From assembly GCF_036898095.1 (NCBI RefSeq), contig NC_090728.1:92727148-92791147 (forward strand): a stretch of 64,000 bases of DNA, read 5' to 3'. Both the position numbers and the translations under genes were made by a program. Below the pieces are notes generated by a model. It did not search any database. It had not been told where the DNA came from and was given only the letters and a program-made list of their open reading frames with translations. Source of the stretch: Palaemon carinicauda (lineage: Eukaryota > Arthropoda > Malacostraca > Decapoda > Palaemonidae). The first letter of the stretch is position 1, and each line of letters starts with the position of its first letter. Below, one piece after another: positions 35,118-46,600 of this stretch.

Positions 35118-35395
35118 AAGTCATCCCCTGCAAATAGCGTTGGTTTGTATTAGTGATGGAACAAATGACAAATTTGGAAGTAATGTGTAATTTTCCTAAC
35201 GATGCAAACTTGTAGCTATTTATACAAATTGGCCCACCAGCACCAGTCCCCTTTGAAGTCCTACCTCCAATCAAAGTGGTTATCCTCGCTAAAAGTCTAG
35301 TGGCTCGTTTTTCAGCTTCGGGAAATTAGTATCCCCTATAAATAGCTACAGGTTTTTATTGTTAGGAAAAGTACTAATTACTTCCAAATTTGTAA
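35118..35395 (+). repeat. DIRS B ICR and right ITR
   Basis: 35158-35220 (GACAAATTTGGAAGTAAT to TAGCTATTTATAC) is the reverse complement of the element's end at about 35335-35395. 35118-35157 (TAGCGTTGGTTTGTATTAG) is the reverse complement of the left end seen in the related DIRS E at 58630-58665. The element's own left end is missing. Confidence 0.85.
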
Positions 35396-35590
35396 TTTCT
35401 AATAATAATCTTTAAGCAAATTGTTGGTTTATTGTTTTACATGTCTGGACAGTCACTTGCAACCCTCATATTTCCATTTTTTTAAATTTCAGAATGGCTA
35501 TTTTGGAATACAACATAATTGCATTTGGCTTAATATGATTGGTGGTTGTATAAAAAAAAATACTCTTACATAAATTTAATGTTTTTGCAG
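35396..35590 (+). other. Unique intronic sequence before host exon A
   Basis: AT-rich sequence with no repeat homology seen in this window. It ends in a splice acceptor, TTTAATGTTTTTGCAG. Confidence 0.6.
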
Positions 35591-35721
35591 TTCCTGATGG
35601 AAGACTCAGTGGAACTCAGAATATTCTAGATCCTGATACAGAGGCATTCAACGATGATTTTGACTTAGAAGGTTCCATTGATGAAAACACAGAGCTAATA
35701 CAAGTTGAGGTTAGAGTTATG
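35591..35721 (+). CDS. Candidate host-gene exon A (acidic segment)
   Basis: An acceptor (TTTTTGCAG ending 35590) is followed by a frame that is open in only one phase: two leftover bases, then PDGRLSGTQNILDPDTEAFN and a further acidic stretch containing DDFDLEGSIDEN. Two donors are possible, GAG|GTTAGA after 35709 and ATG|GTAACT after 35721. Both leave phase 0. The segment is rich in Asp and Glu and is probably disordered. The same style of exon, also acidic and starting in phase 0, occurs at 57973-58058. The gene is not recognised. It could be a chance open window, but the paired splice sites and phase agreement argue for a real exon. Confidence 0.55.
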
Positions 35722-36094
35722 GTAACTTTTTTCTAGATATTTTGATAGAAATTAAATGAAAGTTTTGTGAATTGCATGTGTAATTCCATTTTATTTACTC
35801 TTGTGAGATTGTTTTCTTTTAATTAGAATCACGCTTGCCATTATTTCAAGTATTGGTGGTTGATCGTATGAGCTTTTTACTATAAGGCAAAACTTTAGTT
35901 ATTTCTGAATCCCACATCATACATACTGTATGTGTCTGACACCATACAGCTTGCCCCATCCATAATAAGTTTTCATGACCTTTTTAGAAAGGCATGGTGT
36001 ATAAAATGAGATGGATACTTTGAAACTAATGCTTTATCTTCAAGATCGGGGCAACCTAATCAAAGTGCCAGTAAAAGCATAGTTAAGAATACCA
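35722..36094 (+). other. Unique sequence after host exon A
   Basis: About 370 bp of AT-rich sequence with no gene or repeat recognised. It ends at the left end of DIRS C. Confidence 0.6.
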
Positions 36095-36107
36095 CATTGT
36101 TTCCATA

Positions 36108-36262
36108 CTAACAAACCTTCCGTTATTTATTAGGATTATCTTTTGGCGGACCTAGAAGGCAGCCATTAGACTTTAATTGCGAGGTGGCAACCCTGCCTAA
36201 CCGCTTGAGCTGGTAGGCTAGAGGTGGCTGGGGGTTACCCAGCCGCCTCTGTATATACTCTC
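36108..36262 (+). repeat. DIRS C left ITR
   Basis: ACTAACAAACCTTCCGTTAT through the region AGGCAGGGTTGCCACC (complement) to AGAGGCGGCTGGG (complement). The reverse complement recurs at about 43425-43560. The outermost 30 bp also pair with the ICR start at 43238-43267. Confidence 0.88.
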
Positions 36263-36367
36263 ACAGCAGTAAGAGAAGAACTCTTTCTTTTGGCTTGGTA
36301 GAGATCGGACCTGTCTTTTCTCTCCCTGACTGTCATTGAACTTTTTGATTTTGCTTTATCTTTTCAG

Positions 36368-39300
36368 GTGTGCGTGTTCTCTCTTCAATCGCCTTCAGGC
36401 GAACCTGTCCAGAGCGCGAGGCTGCCGAGTGCGGTACTTTCATGTCTTTGGTGGAGACTGACCCGCACTCTCTGTGTCCTTCGTGCAGAGGGCATCGCTG
36501 CGAAAAGGGTTCGCCCTGCGCAGAGTGTAAGGAGTGGCATGCCTTCCAATGGGAGAAATTTAGGCGGCGCAGGAAGAAGAAGGCAAAGCGCAATCTTTCT
36601 CCCTCAGGGTCAAGGAAAGCTTGTTCTTCTTCTTCTCGCACCCTCAAATCCCTTTCTAAAGCTCCCTCTCGCTCACGCTCTTCCGAGGGACAATCGAGTA
36701 GAAGCGCAGACTGACTAACTCCTTGGTAATACCGGGGTACGGGGTTGTTGTTGCTTCCCCTAGAGGCGCAACTTCACCTCCAGCCGCTGGAGAGCCATTC
36801 CTCCTTCCAGATATTTTGCAGGTGTGGCCTACCTTAGGGATTTCGAGAACCCCTACAAAAGAGGAGCTGCTGCGCCTTCTTCAGCGGGGTGCTAGGAAGG
36901 ACCTTACTCCTGAGCCATCGACATCTCATGCTCTGGAACTGTGCGAGGTCCATTTTTTGCTCTCCCCTGGCCCTTCCACGTGCAGACAAGGTGATCGCTC
37001 ACGTTCGCCTCTCCAACGGCCTCCTGCTGACGACGAACCCGCTCGCCATCCTGGGACCTCGTCGTCCTGTAACCCTCAACCCTCTGTTTCTCCCCACAGG
37101 AATCCGCAGGTTGCAGGTGTGGATCTTTCGTGTAAGGACGAGCATCGTCATCGCCTTGCCCTTCTGGACACTTCCCCTGATCGACATTCGTGACGATCGG
37201 AAGATCTGACTGGAAGGTGCTCGCGCTCTTGAGCTTCGCGCTCACGAGACATCAGGTCTCAATGCTCTCCTCGGAGGCGTTCCTCTTCCCTAGGAGAAGT
37301 CTTGCGATCGTGCTCTGCATGATCACAAGCACAGTCTAGACCTAGGTCCTGATGCTCAGGTTCTAGATCTTTACGATCTAGATCACTCGCGCTCGCGATG
37401 ACAACACTCCCATTCAGGAGGGTGGCGTTCACGCTCTCAAGGACATTCACGAGAACGACGTTCTCGTTCGTGAGGCTGACGTTCACATTCGCTATATACT
37501 GTAGGCATGCACGAACATCTCTTTCACAATCACAAACTGCATATTCGCGATCAAGGTCTAGACAATCCTTGTCTAGAAGTATAGGTAAGTGCTTGCACAG
37601 TCCATCAACGCGTAGCCCCTCAACCTGACCTTCTTCCAAATGACCTCGGACCGATCCTTATCATGAAAATGACAACTCCTCAGACAAACATCCAGCTAAA
37701 CCTCCAGTGCCTTTTACCGCCTGGGGAATATTAGCAAAGCGCTTGCCTTTGCGACGTTTGGAAACGCGTCCTGCTGTGACACATTCTCCAACAGTGAGAG
37801 TAGTTCCTACTCAGAGGCCTTTTCTGCCAACTTCGTCAGACGTAGGTGCTTCTCTGATGCAGCAGTAAGGCGTTAGACCTTCCTCTTCCCGCTTTGCTCC
37901 CAGTGCTCCTTTTGCGAGCACTTTTGCTCATGAATGGCGTTGGTTGACGCTTGAAACTCGCGATTTTGTGTGCGAATCGTGATTTTGCGAGCAAATCGAC
38001 GATTTCCGTGAGCAATTCATGAGCAAATGTGTTGGAACTGCGATCAAGTGCAGTACCAACACCTTCGCTTCGACCTTCTACTTCTTCCACCTCCAGTAGG
38101 AGACCAACACCCTTTCCAGTGGGTTTCAAGGAGCAGCCTAATAGGTTTTCCAATGTTCTTATTAGTCCAGACCTTTCTTCTCGTCCGAAAGAACGTATTC
38201 CCCTGCCTCAGAGGCTACCACCTCCGTCGACTGGAGCTCCTTCTAAAGTTCCTCCCAAGGGTCATTCTCCTATACCGAGGGAAATCCAGGGCTTACCTAG
38301 AAAAACAGAACTTCCTGCATGTGTGAACACGTTTATCACCACCCTGCCGAAGTCTCTGAATGTGGCTCCTCCACCGCCACAGCCTCCGACTGTCCCAGTC
38401 AAGGTAACCCCGAGGATTCCTTTGGACCCCTTGTCGAGTTCGTCCGTTGGAAGTCAAGACCCTAGAAGGAGAGCAATGGCAGACAAAGCGCGTAGATCAC
38501 TTCCACCCCAATCGCATGCTGAAGGTCCTGAAACTGACTCTTACATGGCCAACCTGCCCTTTATTCCGGTGAAGGCAAGAGAGTTCAAAACCAAGAGATA
38601 GAAAAGGCAGATGAGAGGCGTGACTCCACCTCACGCTGATATCATCTACCCTAGGATGAGTAGGGACTTAGGCTTGTCCAGAGAAATAACCATCCATTCC
38701 TTCAATCCTCAAAAGATTAAGGTAGTGCCACCGGACCAATGTCCGGTTTCCTTATTTCCTCCAGAGGAGGAGCCTTCAGCCCTATTGCTAAGGCTTCGTC
38801 GAGGGCCTCGAAAAACTCGCAAGTTCCCCCTCCTAAGACCATGGAGGAACGTCCTGGGCGTAGGGAATCGAAGGACTCCAAGACGAAACCCAAGAATGCT
38901 GCGGCAAGGGAAGCTGGTATGGCTTAAGCACAAAGAAGGTCCCCTGTGGCGGGTCCCTCTAGCAATGCAGTTGACGACCCTGACCTACTCTGGATGTGAG
39001 CCTGGAGGTGAATGACCCCTTGGATTCCGATGACAAGAATCTTCCAAAGGCAGCCAGTCAACTATCACTCGGAACAAGAGAGACGTGAGTCGGAGCATAC
39101 GTATTGGTAGGTTCTCGCTTGTATGAGGGCCATCAATAGGCTGAATACTCCTGGTTCCACCATCCAAGAGGGGAAGGATATGGTTTTCGATGAGATATTT
39201 GAGACCCAGAAGCCTTCCAAAGCCAGTGCTGCTTTGCCCTGGTCTAAGGGGTTGACAGCTGCCAAAAGGAAAGCTATCGCCAGATAGCTGGAACTTTAGT

Positions 39301-40170
39301 TCCTTGAGGGCAGGTTCCTCCTGTCGGTCGCTTCCACTTCCTTTTGTTTTACAAAGGAAGTATTACGAGATTGAAGGGGGACCTCATTCCACCATGTCCC
39401 TCAATCCTTCGGTAGAGTCTCTAACGTAAGGTGTCCCGACTCAAACCCTTTCCTCTCTGAGGACCTCCCTCTTGGCAGTTGAGCTCCTGAACATAGAAAG
39501 GGACGTGAAGTATGCCAAGCAGGCTGCATCGTGGCTTGATCTATGGCTAGGATCATTGGGCATCATGGTCCGTTCCCACGATCTTTTGAAGGAGTCGGCC
39601 AGGAAGACTCTGGAGTCTTTCCTGTTGTCTGGTACCCGAACTCTTGAGTTCTTGTTGCACCACGTCGTCAACATGTGGGTGAATGCCATACTCAAGAAAA
39701 GGGATACAGTCATTGGGAAATTCCATAAGCAGATGCCGAAGGTGGAAGTCTCCCGGTTGAGGAACTCCACCCTTGAGGGTTCTTCTCTCTTTGTTCTAGA
39801 AGAGATAGAGAGGGCTGCTGAGCAATTGAGGAAATCGTCGAACGATTCTCTCCTCCATAGGGCCATGCCATTGAGTCCCTATGATAGACCTTCCCAGTCT
39901 TCTCGGATTCAGAAAGTTCCTTCCTCCTCACACCCGTCAACTTCTAGGTCGTCCGGACCTTCAAAGGTGTCTAAGTGGCCCTATCCATCCAAAGTCCAGA
40001 AAGGGAGCAAGTCCTTCAGAGGAAAGAAGGGAGGAAAGGGAGGTGGCCGAGGTGGGGAGGTGGTCACTCCCAGTAGCAATGGCATTCCTCATCACCTACC
40101 ACCTGTGGGAGGATGCCTACAGTGCCACTGGCAGAGGTGGCAGCTCTACGGGGCGGAACTCTTGACGGGA
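36368..40170 (+). pseudogene. DIRS C Gag (ORF1), decayed
   Basis: Begins after an acceptor-like CTTTATCTTTTCAG (ending 36367). The N-terminal frame (36370-36714) holds a Cys/His cluster: CPEREAAECGTF, then HSLCPSCRGHRCEKGSPCAEC, then WHAFQWEKF and a basic Arg/Lys/Ser stretch. This matches DIRS E closely and, in general layout, A and F. The middle (36720-39440) is broken by stops and rich in Ser, Pro and Arg. A conserved C-terminal part (39472-40230) reads KYAKQAASWLDLWLGSLG through SFRGKKGGKGGGRGG, a basic Gly/Lys tail like that of lineage A Gag. Role as RNA-binding Gag is inferred from position and composition. Confidence 0.82.
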
Positions 40171-40174
40171 TCCA

Positions 40175-41935
40175 GTGTATCTAGGCTTCTATGGGAAGGG
40201 ATCCACAAAGGAGCTGGCCCTCAGGGCTGAAGTCCAGACCATGCTGCAGAAGGGCGCTCTCCAAGAGGTCACAGACGAGTCCCCAGGCTTCTACGGTCGA
40301 ATTTTTCTGGTGAAAAATGGGACTGGAGGCTGGAGACCAGTCATTGATCTCTCTCCTCTGAACAAGTTTGTGCAACAGACTCAGTTCAGAATGGATACGG
40401 CAGACAGGGTCATCTGAGCGGTTCATCCAAGGGACTTCATGTGCACACTGGATCTGAAGGATGCATAATTCCAGATTCCAATCCATCTGTCTTCAAGGAA
40501 GTATCGAGGATTCATGCACGAGGAAAAGACATACCAGTTCAAGGCTCTATGCTTTGGGTTCGCGACAGCCCCCCAGGTATTTACCAGTGTTCACCCTAGT
40601 GTCATCAGGAATCACAGGAACGGCATCTGTCTTCTCAGATATCTGAATGACTGGCTGATCCTAGCAGACTCGGAGACGACCCTTCTTCATCACTGAGACA
40701 TGCTTCTCGAGTTTTATCAGGATCGGGGGCCTGATAAATCATGAGAAGTCATTACTGGAACCTTCTCAAAGACTGATATATGTACCTCAGTATGACTATA
40801 GACACCGTCCAAGAGACAGTCTTCCCATCGGACGAAAGAGTACGCAGACTGAAGGAAGTGGCTGCATCCTTCCTCAGAAGAGAAGTTCTTCCAGCCTCTC
40901 ATTGTTTGAGTCTGTTAGGCCATATGACCTCTCTCATCAATCTTGTTCCAAATGGCCGCCTCAGGATAAGATCCCTGCAATGGTAACTGAAGTCCGTGTG
41001 GAATCAACACTCCGACCCACTGGACACCCGAGTTTCCATAACTCAGGATCAGGTGACAGATTTGAATTGGTAGACGAGAATCTTTGACAAGACCAAAGTC
41101 TTTTTGTTCCCCCTCCGGATTTGATGCTCTTCATAGATGCATCAAAAGAAGGGTGGTGCCTCACCTGCTGCACCATACGATCTCCGGCCTTTGGTCAAAA
41201 TCTGAAAGGTATCAGCACACAAATCTTCTAGAGATGAGAGCAGCACACGTAGCTCCTCATCAGTTCCAACAGTTGTTGGCAGGTTACTCTGTGGTGTTGA
41301 TGAGCGACAACACCACAGTAGTGGCTTACATAAACAAGCAGGGCGGTACCTTTTCGCAGCCTCTATGCCATCTTGCAGTAAAGATCCTCAGATGGTCAGA
41401 AGATCATTCTGTGTCCTTATCTGCTTTCTTCTTTCCCAGCATGAGGAATGGGCTCGCGGATAATCTGAGCTGAATGACTCAGATTAATTTCTCCGAATGG
41501 TCTTTGAATTGTCAGGTAGACCTGTTCGCAACATCTCTGAACAGCAAGCTTCCGCTGTACTGTTCTCCAGTCCCGGACCCTCAGGCTCTATGGCAAGATG
41601 CATTTCAACAACGGTGGAACAACATTGATGTGTATGCCTTTCCCCCATTTTGTCTCATGAGAAGACTGCTCAGCAAGATCAGAGCGTCCAAAGATCTAAT
41701 GATGACCCTTGTAGCTCTGCTATGGCATCATGCAGAGTCGTTTCCAAACCTCCTGCAACTTTTAGTAGACCTACCACGAGAGCCTCCTCCACGACCAGAT
41801 CTACTCAGACAACCACACGCGAACATCTTCCACAGGTCAGTGCAGTCGCTTCGACTTCACACCTGGAGACTAGCGTCTCCTCTCTCAGAAGGGCTTTTCA
41901 CAAGTTATGGAGAGAATGTCTGGCTACTTGCATAA
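40175..41935 (+). pseudogene. DIRS C RT-RNase H-MT (ORF2), active site changed
   Basis: RT runs from KELALRAEVQTMLQKGAL and WRPVIDLSPLNKFV, past a stop, to CTLDLKDA (stop) FQIPIHLS, then ALCFGFATAPQVF and the catalytic box LLRYLNDWLIL (about 40630), where Asn replaces the first Asp of YxDD. RNase H is seen at about 41110-41473 (FIDASKEGW, LLEMRAAH, SDNTTVVAYINKQ, GLADNLS, then a stop). The methyltransferase-like domain is in 41474-41935 (CQVDLFATSLNSKLPLYC, then VYAFPPFCLMRRLLSKI). Premature stops and the Asp to Asn change make it inactive. Confidence 0.88.
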
Positions 41936-42800
41936 GTCTTCAGCCTCAGTCTACCAGGTAAAATGGAAAGAATTCTGTGGTTGGTGTCGTGAAAGAAATA
42001 CCTCAATACTCGATGCCGCCATTCCAGTAATAGCGGAGTTCCTTGTATACCTTTGGAAGGAAAAGCTCCTTTCGGTCTCTGCAGTGAAAGGCTATCGCTC
42101 AGCCTTAAGCCTCGCCTTTAGACTGAAAGGAGTTGACATTTCCTCTTCGTTGGAGCTTTCTTTACTCATACGGAGTTATAAGATCACTTGCCCTCAGTCA
42201 GATATTAAGCCTCCTCCTTGGGACGTTGTTCGGGTATTGAGATCCTTGAAAGGACCTCCTTTCAAACCATTACGCCATGCAACTGACCGAAACGTCACTT
42301 TGAAGACGGCTTTCCTGCTCTCTTTAGCCTCGGCAAAGAGAGTCGGTGAACTTCAAGGCCTCTCATATGACATCGCCCATTCAAGGGGATGGGGGAAGTC
42401 ACAAAGTTTCATCCCTGATTTTATTGCTAAGACTCAAAATCATGGGGTACTTTCAGGTTGCGGGTCTTCGTTCTGTAACCAATGACCCAGATCAGTTGTT
42501 ACTATGCCCAGTGAGGAGTTTTGCACTGCAGCAACACGGCCCCGACTAAGAGGAGGATCACTAAGAACACGGTTTCCTCCTGGATCCGCCAAATGATCGA
42601 AAGAGCCTTGACTCCCAATCCTCCTTTAGCTCGTTGACCTAGAGCCCATGATGTTAGGGGAATCAGCACTTCCTTGGCATTCAAACTTCAAGTGGGTGTG
42701 TGGAAAAGACAGACCACCTTCACAGCCCATTATCTATTGTTCCTGTGGTGGCTGCTTAACAAGTGGTTTAAGAATACCTCAGGCTTTTTGATGGACAAGT
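41907..42800 (+). pseudogene. DIRS C tyrosine recombinase, frameshifted but catalytic codons kept
   Basis: Open at 41907-42485: the N-terminal core-binding part (KWKEFCGWCRERNTS, then GYRSALSLAFRLKGV), then the Arg box SLASAKRVGELQGL. After a frame change, His (42648-42650) and Arg (42657-42659) occur in AHDVRG, and the catalytic Tyr codon (42731-42733) in FTAHYLL. The motif set shows a tyrosine recombinase of the DIRS type. At least two frame changes and a stop near 42548 disable it as assembled. Confidence 0.87.
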
Positions 42801-43237
42801 AGCAGTTGGTTGAGAGCATTGGTTACCTAGGTTAAGACTGGGATGAATAAGAGAATGTATGGCATTTCTTTCTTCATCTTCTCCTCCCTTGGGGTACAGC
42901 ACCATGGGTCCCTCAGCAAGCTGGCTTCAACCTCTGCAGGCAATTATTATTTCCCTTGAGTAGCCTAGTATAAGTCATAAATTTATATACTGTCCACGTC
43001 CCCATTGCTTTCTGCGAGGTAAGCAGTGGGATACATCTTGTTTTCCTACATAAACTCAGAAGGTTCATACAGGACAACAAACTGTTACACTGCATTGCAC
43101 AGGCGGCTATTATACTCACTGTATATTTTAGCAAGGTGTCAAAGTTTTCCCTAGACCACAGTCATATACTGTACTAGGTAAAACCCAGTCAATGTCCATT
43201 CCAGAATTAGGACTTCCACCCACCTAAGAGTGAGCCA
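42801..43237 (+). other. DIRS C 3' untranslated region
   Basis: Non-coding; aligns loosely with the same part of B and D, for example ACGTCCCCATTGC near 42998. Confidence 0.65.
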
Positions 43238-43330
43238 TCCGAATAAATAACGGAAGGTTTGTTAGTGTGTGAACAAATGACAAATTCAGAGATAATTTGT
43301 ATTTTTCCCTGACTTATAGAAACCTGGATT
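43238..43330 (+). repeat. DIRS C internal complementary region
   Basis: The first part (AAATAACGGAAGGTTTGTTA) is the reverse complement of the left end at about 36110-36130. The second part (TGACAAATTCAGAGATAATT through TTTTTCCCTGAC) is the reverse complement of the right end at about 43570-43609. Same logic as in lineage A, although the sequences are unrelated. Confidence 0.9.
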
Positions 43331-43424
43331 TATTTATGTAAATTGGCCTGCTATCACCTATCCCCCAGAAGCCCTGCCTGCAATAAAAAATGACGTCTTT
43401 AACTGCGGTGATAGTACTGTATAT

Positions 43425-43609
43425 ATAGAGGCGGCTGGGTACCCCCCAGCCAACCCCAGTCTACCCGCTCAAGCGCTTAGGCAGGGTTGCCACCTCGCAA
43501 TTGAAGTCTCATGGCTACCTTCCAGCTCTGCCAAAAGATAATCCTAATAAATAATTTCAGGTTGTTATTAGTTAGGGAAAAATACTAATTATCTCCGAAT
43601 TTGTCATAT
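43425..43609 (+). repeat. DIRS C right ITR
   Basis: Contains AGGCGGCTGGGTA and AGGCAGGGTTGCCACCTCG in inverted orientation to 36108-36262, and ends in an extra segment to about GAATTTGTCA that pairs only with the ICR. Confidence 0.88.
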
Positions 43610-43689
43610 TTAGATTATGAGGATTTGAGTAATTATGTGAGTATGAATTCACATACATGACCTTATGCTTTTTGTACACCAAATTTGAA

Positions 43690-46600
43690 TTTTTTTTTTT
43701 CCTCAACACTTGTCGGCATGTACTCATATCCGAATATCCCAGTTTTCAGTCCCAATAGAGGGTTGAATAGAGGAGAGGGTCATAGTAGGTTAATTATTGT
43801 TAGAGTGGTGAGCCTTCTTATGGCTCATAAGACCAAATTGTGCTTTGAATAATCGAGGGCATCAATCACACTGAATTGTGGGAGGTGGTTGTGGTTGATT
43901 TGCTCTTTCTACACATTGCTGTCATTTAGCTAACAGATTGGCTCTTATATTCTCTTCATAGAGGTCCATGCCCACTTTAACTTTGCTTCGCCACTCATTC
44001 CTGTTACTTGCTGAAGCTCCGAAGGTGTTGGGGTCTATGTTAGCTTCCTTGAGAGATTTCTTGAGTTGGTCTTTAAATCAAAGCATAGGATGGCCTCTAG
44101 GGCGATCGTCTGTATTTAACTCTCTGAAGAATATTTTCTTTGGTAGTTTGTGTTCTCCATGCGCATCACACGATCAGACCATCTTAGGCTGTGTTTCATG
44201 ATCATGGCCTCGATGCTGGTGATGTTGGCTCTTTTAAGGACTGCTGTATTAAACACATACTCTCCATTTGATTTTCATTATTGCGCTCAGTTTTTTCTGG
44301 TGGAATTGTTCCAGTTTTTTTAGATCCCTACTATAAAGGGTCCAAGTTTCACTTGCATATAATAGGATAGATACTATAATGGCATTATATACCATCACCT
44401 TTGTATTGATGGTTAGGTCTTTATTCATGAACACCCTGGTGGATAGTCTCCCATATGTGGTGTGGCCAGCTTGTAACCTTTTTTCAATCTCTTTGGAGAA
44501 GGTGCTCTGGGTGAAAAGGATGCTTCTCAGGTATGGGAAGTGTTTGATGCATTCAATGGTGGTTCCATCCATGGTGATGTTAGTTACTGGTGGATTTTCC
44601 CTTAGTCTTGGCTGGACCAAGACACGTTTAGGCAGCATGGAAATTATCCACCGATTTTTTAGTTCTACTTGAGTGTGGAGTACGGCAGCATTGTCATTTG
44701 CATACTGTTGTTCCATCACATTGATGGTGTTGGTGTTGCGCTGGGATTTGAGTTTGGCCAGTTTGAAAATTCCTCCATTTAATATGTATTTTATATCAAT
44801 TCCTGGGTTGTTGTGGGGTACTTCATATAGCATGGCAACTAAGTATAAAGAGAAAAGGGTTGGCGCCAATACACATCTTTGTTTTAGTCCACATGTGATT
44901 GGGAAGGAGCCTGATAGGTTGCTTTGGTGGATTACTTTAGCTGTCATTCCATCATGTATGACTGATCATGTCCACAAAAGGCTCAGGGATTCCAAAGCGA
45001 TTGAGGACAGACCACATGGCTGTTCTTAGTACGCTGTCGTATGCTTTTTCTAGGTCGTAGAAAATTACGAATATGGGTTTTTGCTGTTCTTTTGATATTT
45101 CCTGTAATTGGTAAGCACAGAAAATCATGTCTATGGTTCCTCTAGATGGGGGGAAGCCACATTGGGATTCTGACAGGATTGTTTCTTTTACATTTTGTAA
45201 TCTATTAAGTAGAATCTTTGCCAAGACCTTCCCTGCAATAGATAGTAAGGATATCCCTTCATAATTCCCACATTCTCTTCTATCTCCATTTTTGAAGATG
45301 GTGACAAGGATTGCATCTTTCCCATCATTGGGGGCCTGTTTTTCTCCCACATTTTTAGTATGAGGAAGTAAAGACGCGTCCTCAGGATTAAACTGCCGTG
45401 GGTCAGGAGTACTGTGGGAATGTTGTCCAGTCCCATGGCTTTCCCTTGGCGCATTTGTTTTAAAGCTGCATCGAATTCTTGAAATGTTGGTGGTAGGGAC
45501 ATCCATAATTGAGGCGGATGTTGTGGCACATTTTGGAGGAAGTTTTGTTGTGCTGATGAGTTCCTGTTCAGGAGGGTGTTGAAATGTTCTACCCAGTGGT
45601 TCTGGATCTCTTTATCTTCCATGAGGATGGTGTTGTCAGCTGCCAAGAGTGTCCTTGCAGCAGTGTGCTTTGGTTCGAAAATTTTTCTTTGTGCCTGCAA
45701 AGCAGCTTTTAAGGTCCCTACTGTCGTCATAACCTTGTAGATCTTGAGCCATTTGCTGCCACCATTCATTTTGTATTTCTCAAAAGCCTGGCTTAACACC
45801 GTGACTTTGCTTGTGCACATTAGCCTTCTTTGGTTGGGAAATAAGGTCTTGGTCGAGGGCTATATGAGCTCTCCGTTTGGCGTTAATGAGGGACTTAATA
45901 TCTTCTTCATCGTCGTTAAACCAGTCCTGTTGTTATTTGCGGTTCCTGCAACTTCATTGATGGCATCTCGTAAGTTAGTCCATTTAGTATCGATTGAAGG
46001 TTCTCTGGCTGGTAGGTTGTGCTGGATTGCTGCTTGGAAAGCTCGAGATGTATCAGGATCTTTTAATTTACCAGTGTCGTATCTTCTTTTGGCATCATTT
46101 TATTGGATGTTACGTGGCTTCCTTTTGATGGTTAGTTTTAATTTAGGGATGAGCAGCTGGTGGTCCGTTCAGCAGTCATTAGCTCCTGGCATGCTTCTCT
46201 TGATCAAAACCTCATTTTTGTGTTGTTGTCTGGCAATGGCATAATCTAAGATATGCCAGTGTTTTGATCTATAATGTTTCCAGTAGGTGGTAAATCGATT
46301 CGGGAGTATAAACTGCGTGTTTATGATGAAGAGTTCCTGTTCAGCACAAAGGCCAAGGAGGAGGAGGCCATTATCATTGCAGTTTTCCACGCCTTGCCTG
46401 CCAATTATGTTGTGCCTGAGTTCATGGTCTCATTCCACTCTGACGTTATAATCCCCTAAGAGAAGGAGAGGGTCCCCAGCTGGAATTTAGGATATGGCAG
46501 TGTCAAGCTGTTGATAAAAGGCACCTTTGACATGGTCCTCCACATCTGGTGTTGGGGTGTACGCTAATACTAGCATGATGACCGTTTTTTTTTTTTTGGA

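Larger units (their letters stand above)
28180..35395 (+). mobile_element. DIRS B: 5'-truncated, decayed DIRS1-like element
   Basis: Homologous to DIRS C, D and E. It retains Gag pieces, RNase H, recombinase, the ICR and the right ITR, but no left ITR is found before it, where the LINE ends. It is full of stops. Two insertions interrupt it: a MITE-like block (about 30395-30775) and a LINE scrap (33475-33710). It also carries two very long G-runs. The right end (about 35395) abuts unique sequence. Confidence 0.82.
36095..43609 (+). mobile_element. DIRS C: full-length DIRS1-like retrotransposon
   Basis: A roughly 7.5-kb element with left ITR, Gag, RT-RNase H-MT, recombinase, ICR and right ITR in order, on the same strand as host exons A and B. 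Several stops and a changed RT active site suggest it is no longer autonomous. The recombinase keeps Arg, His-x-x-Arg and Tyr codons, though in different frames. No target duplication is visible. Homologous to B, D and E, and distant from A. Confidence 0.92.
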
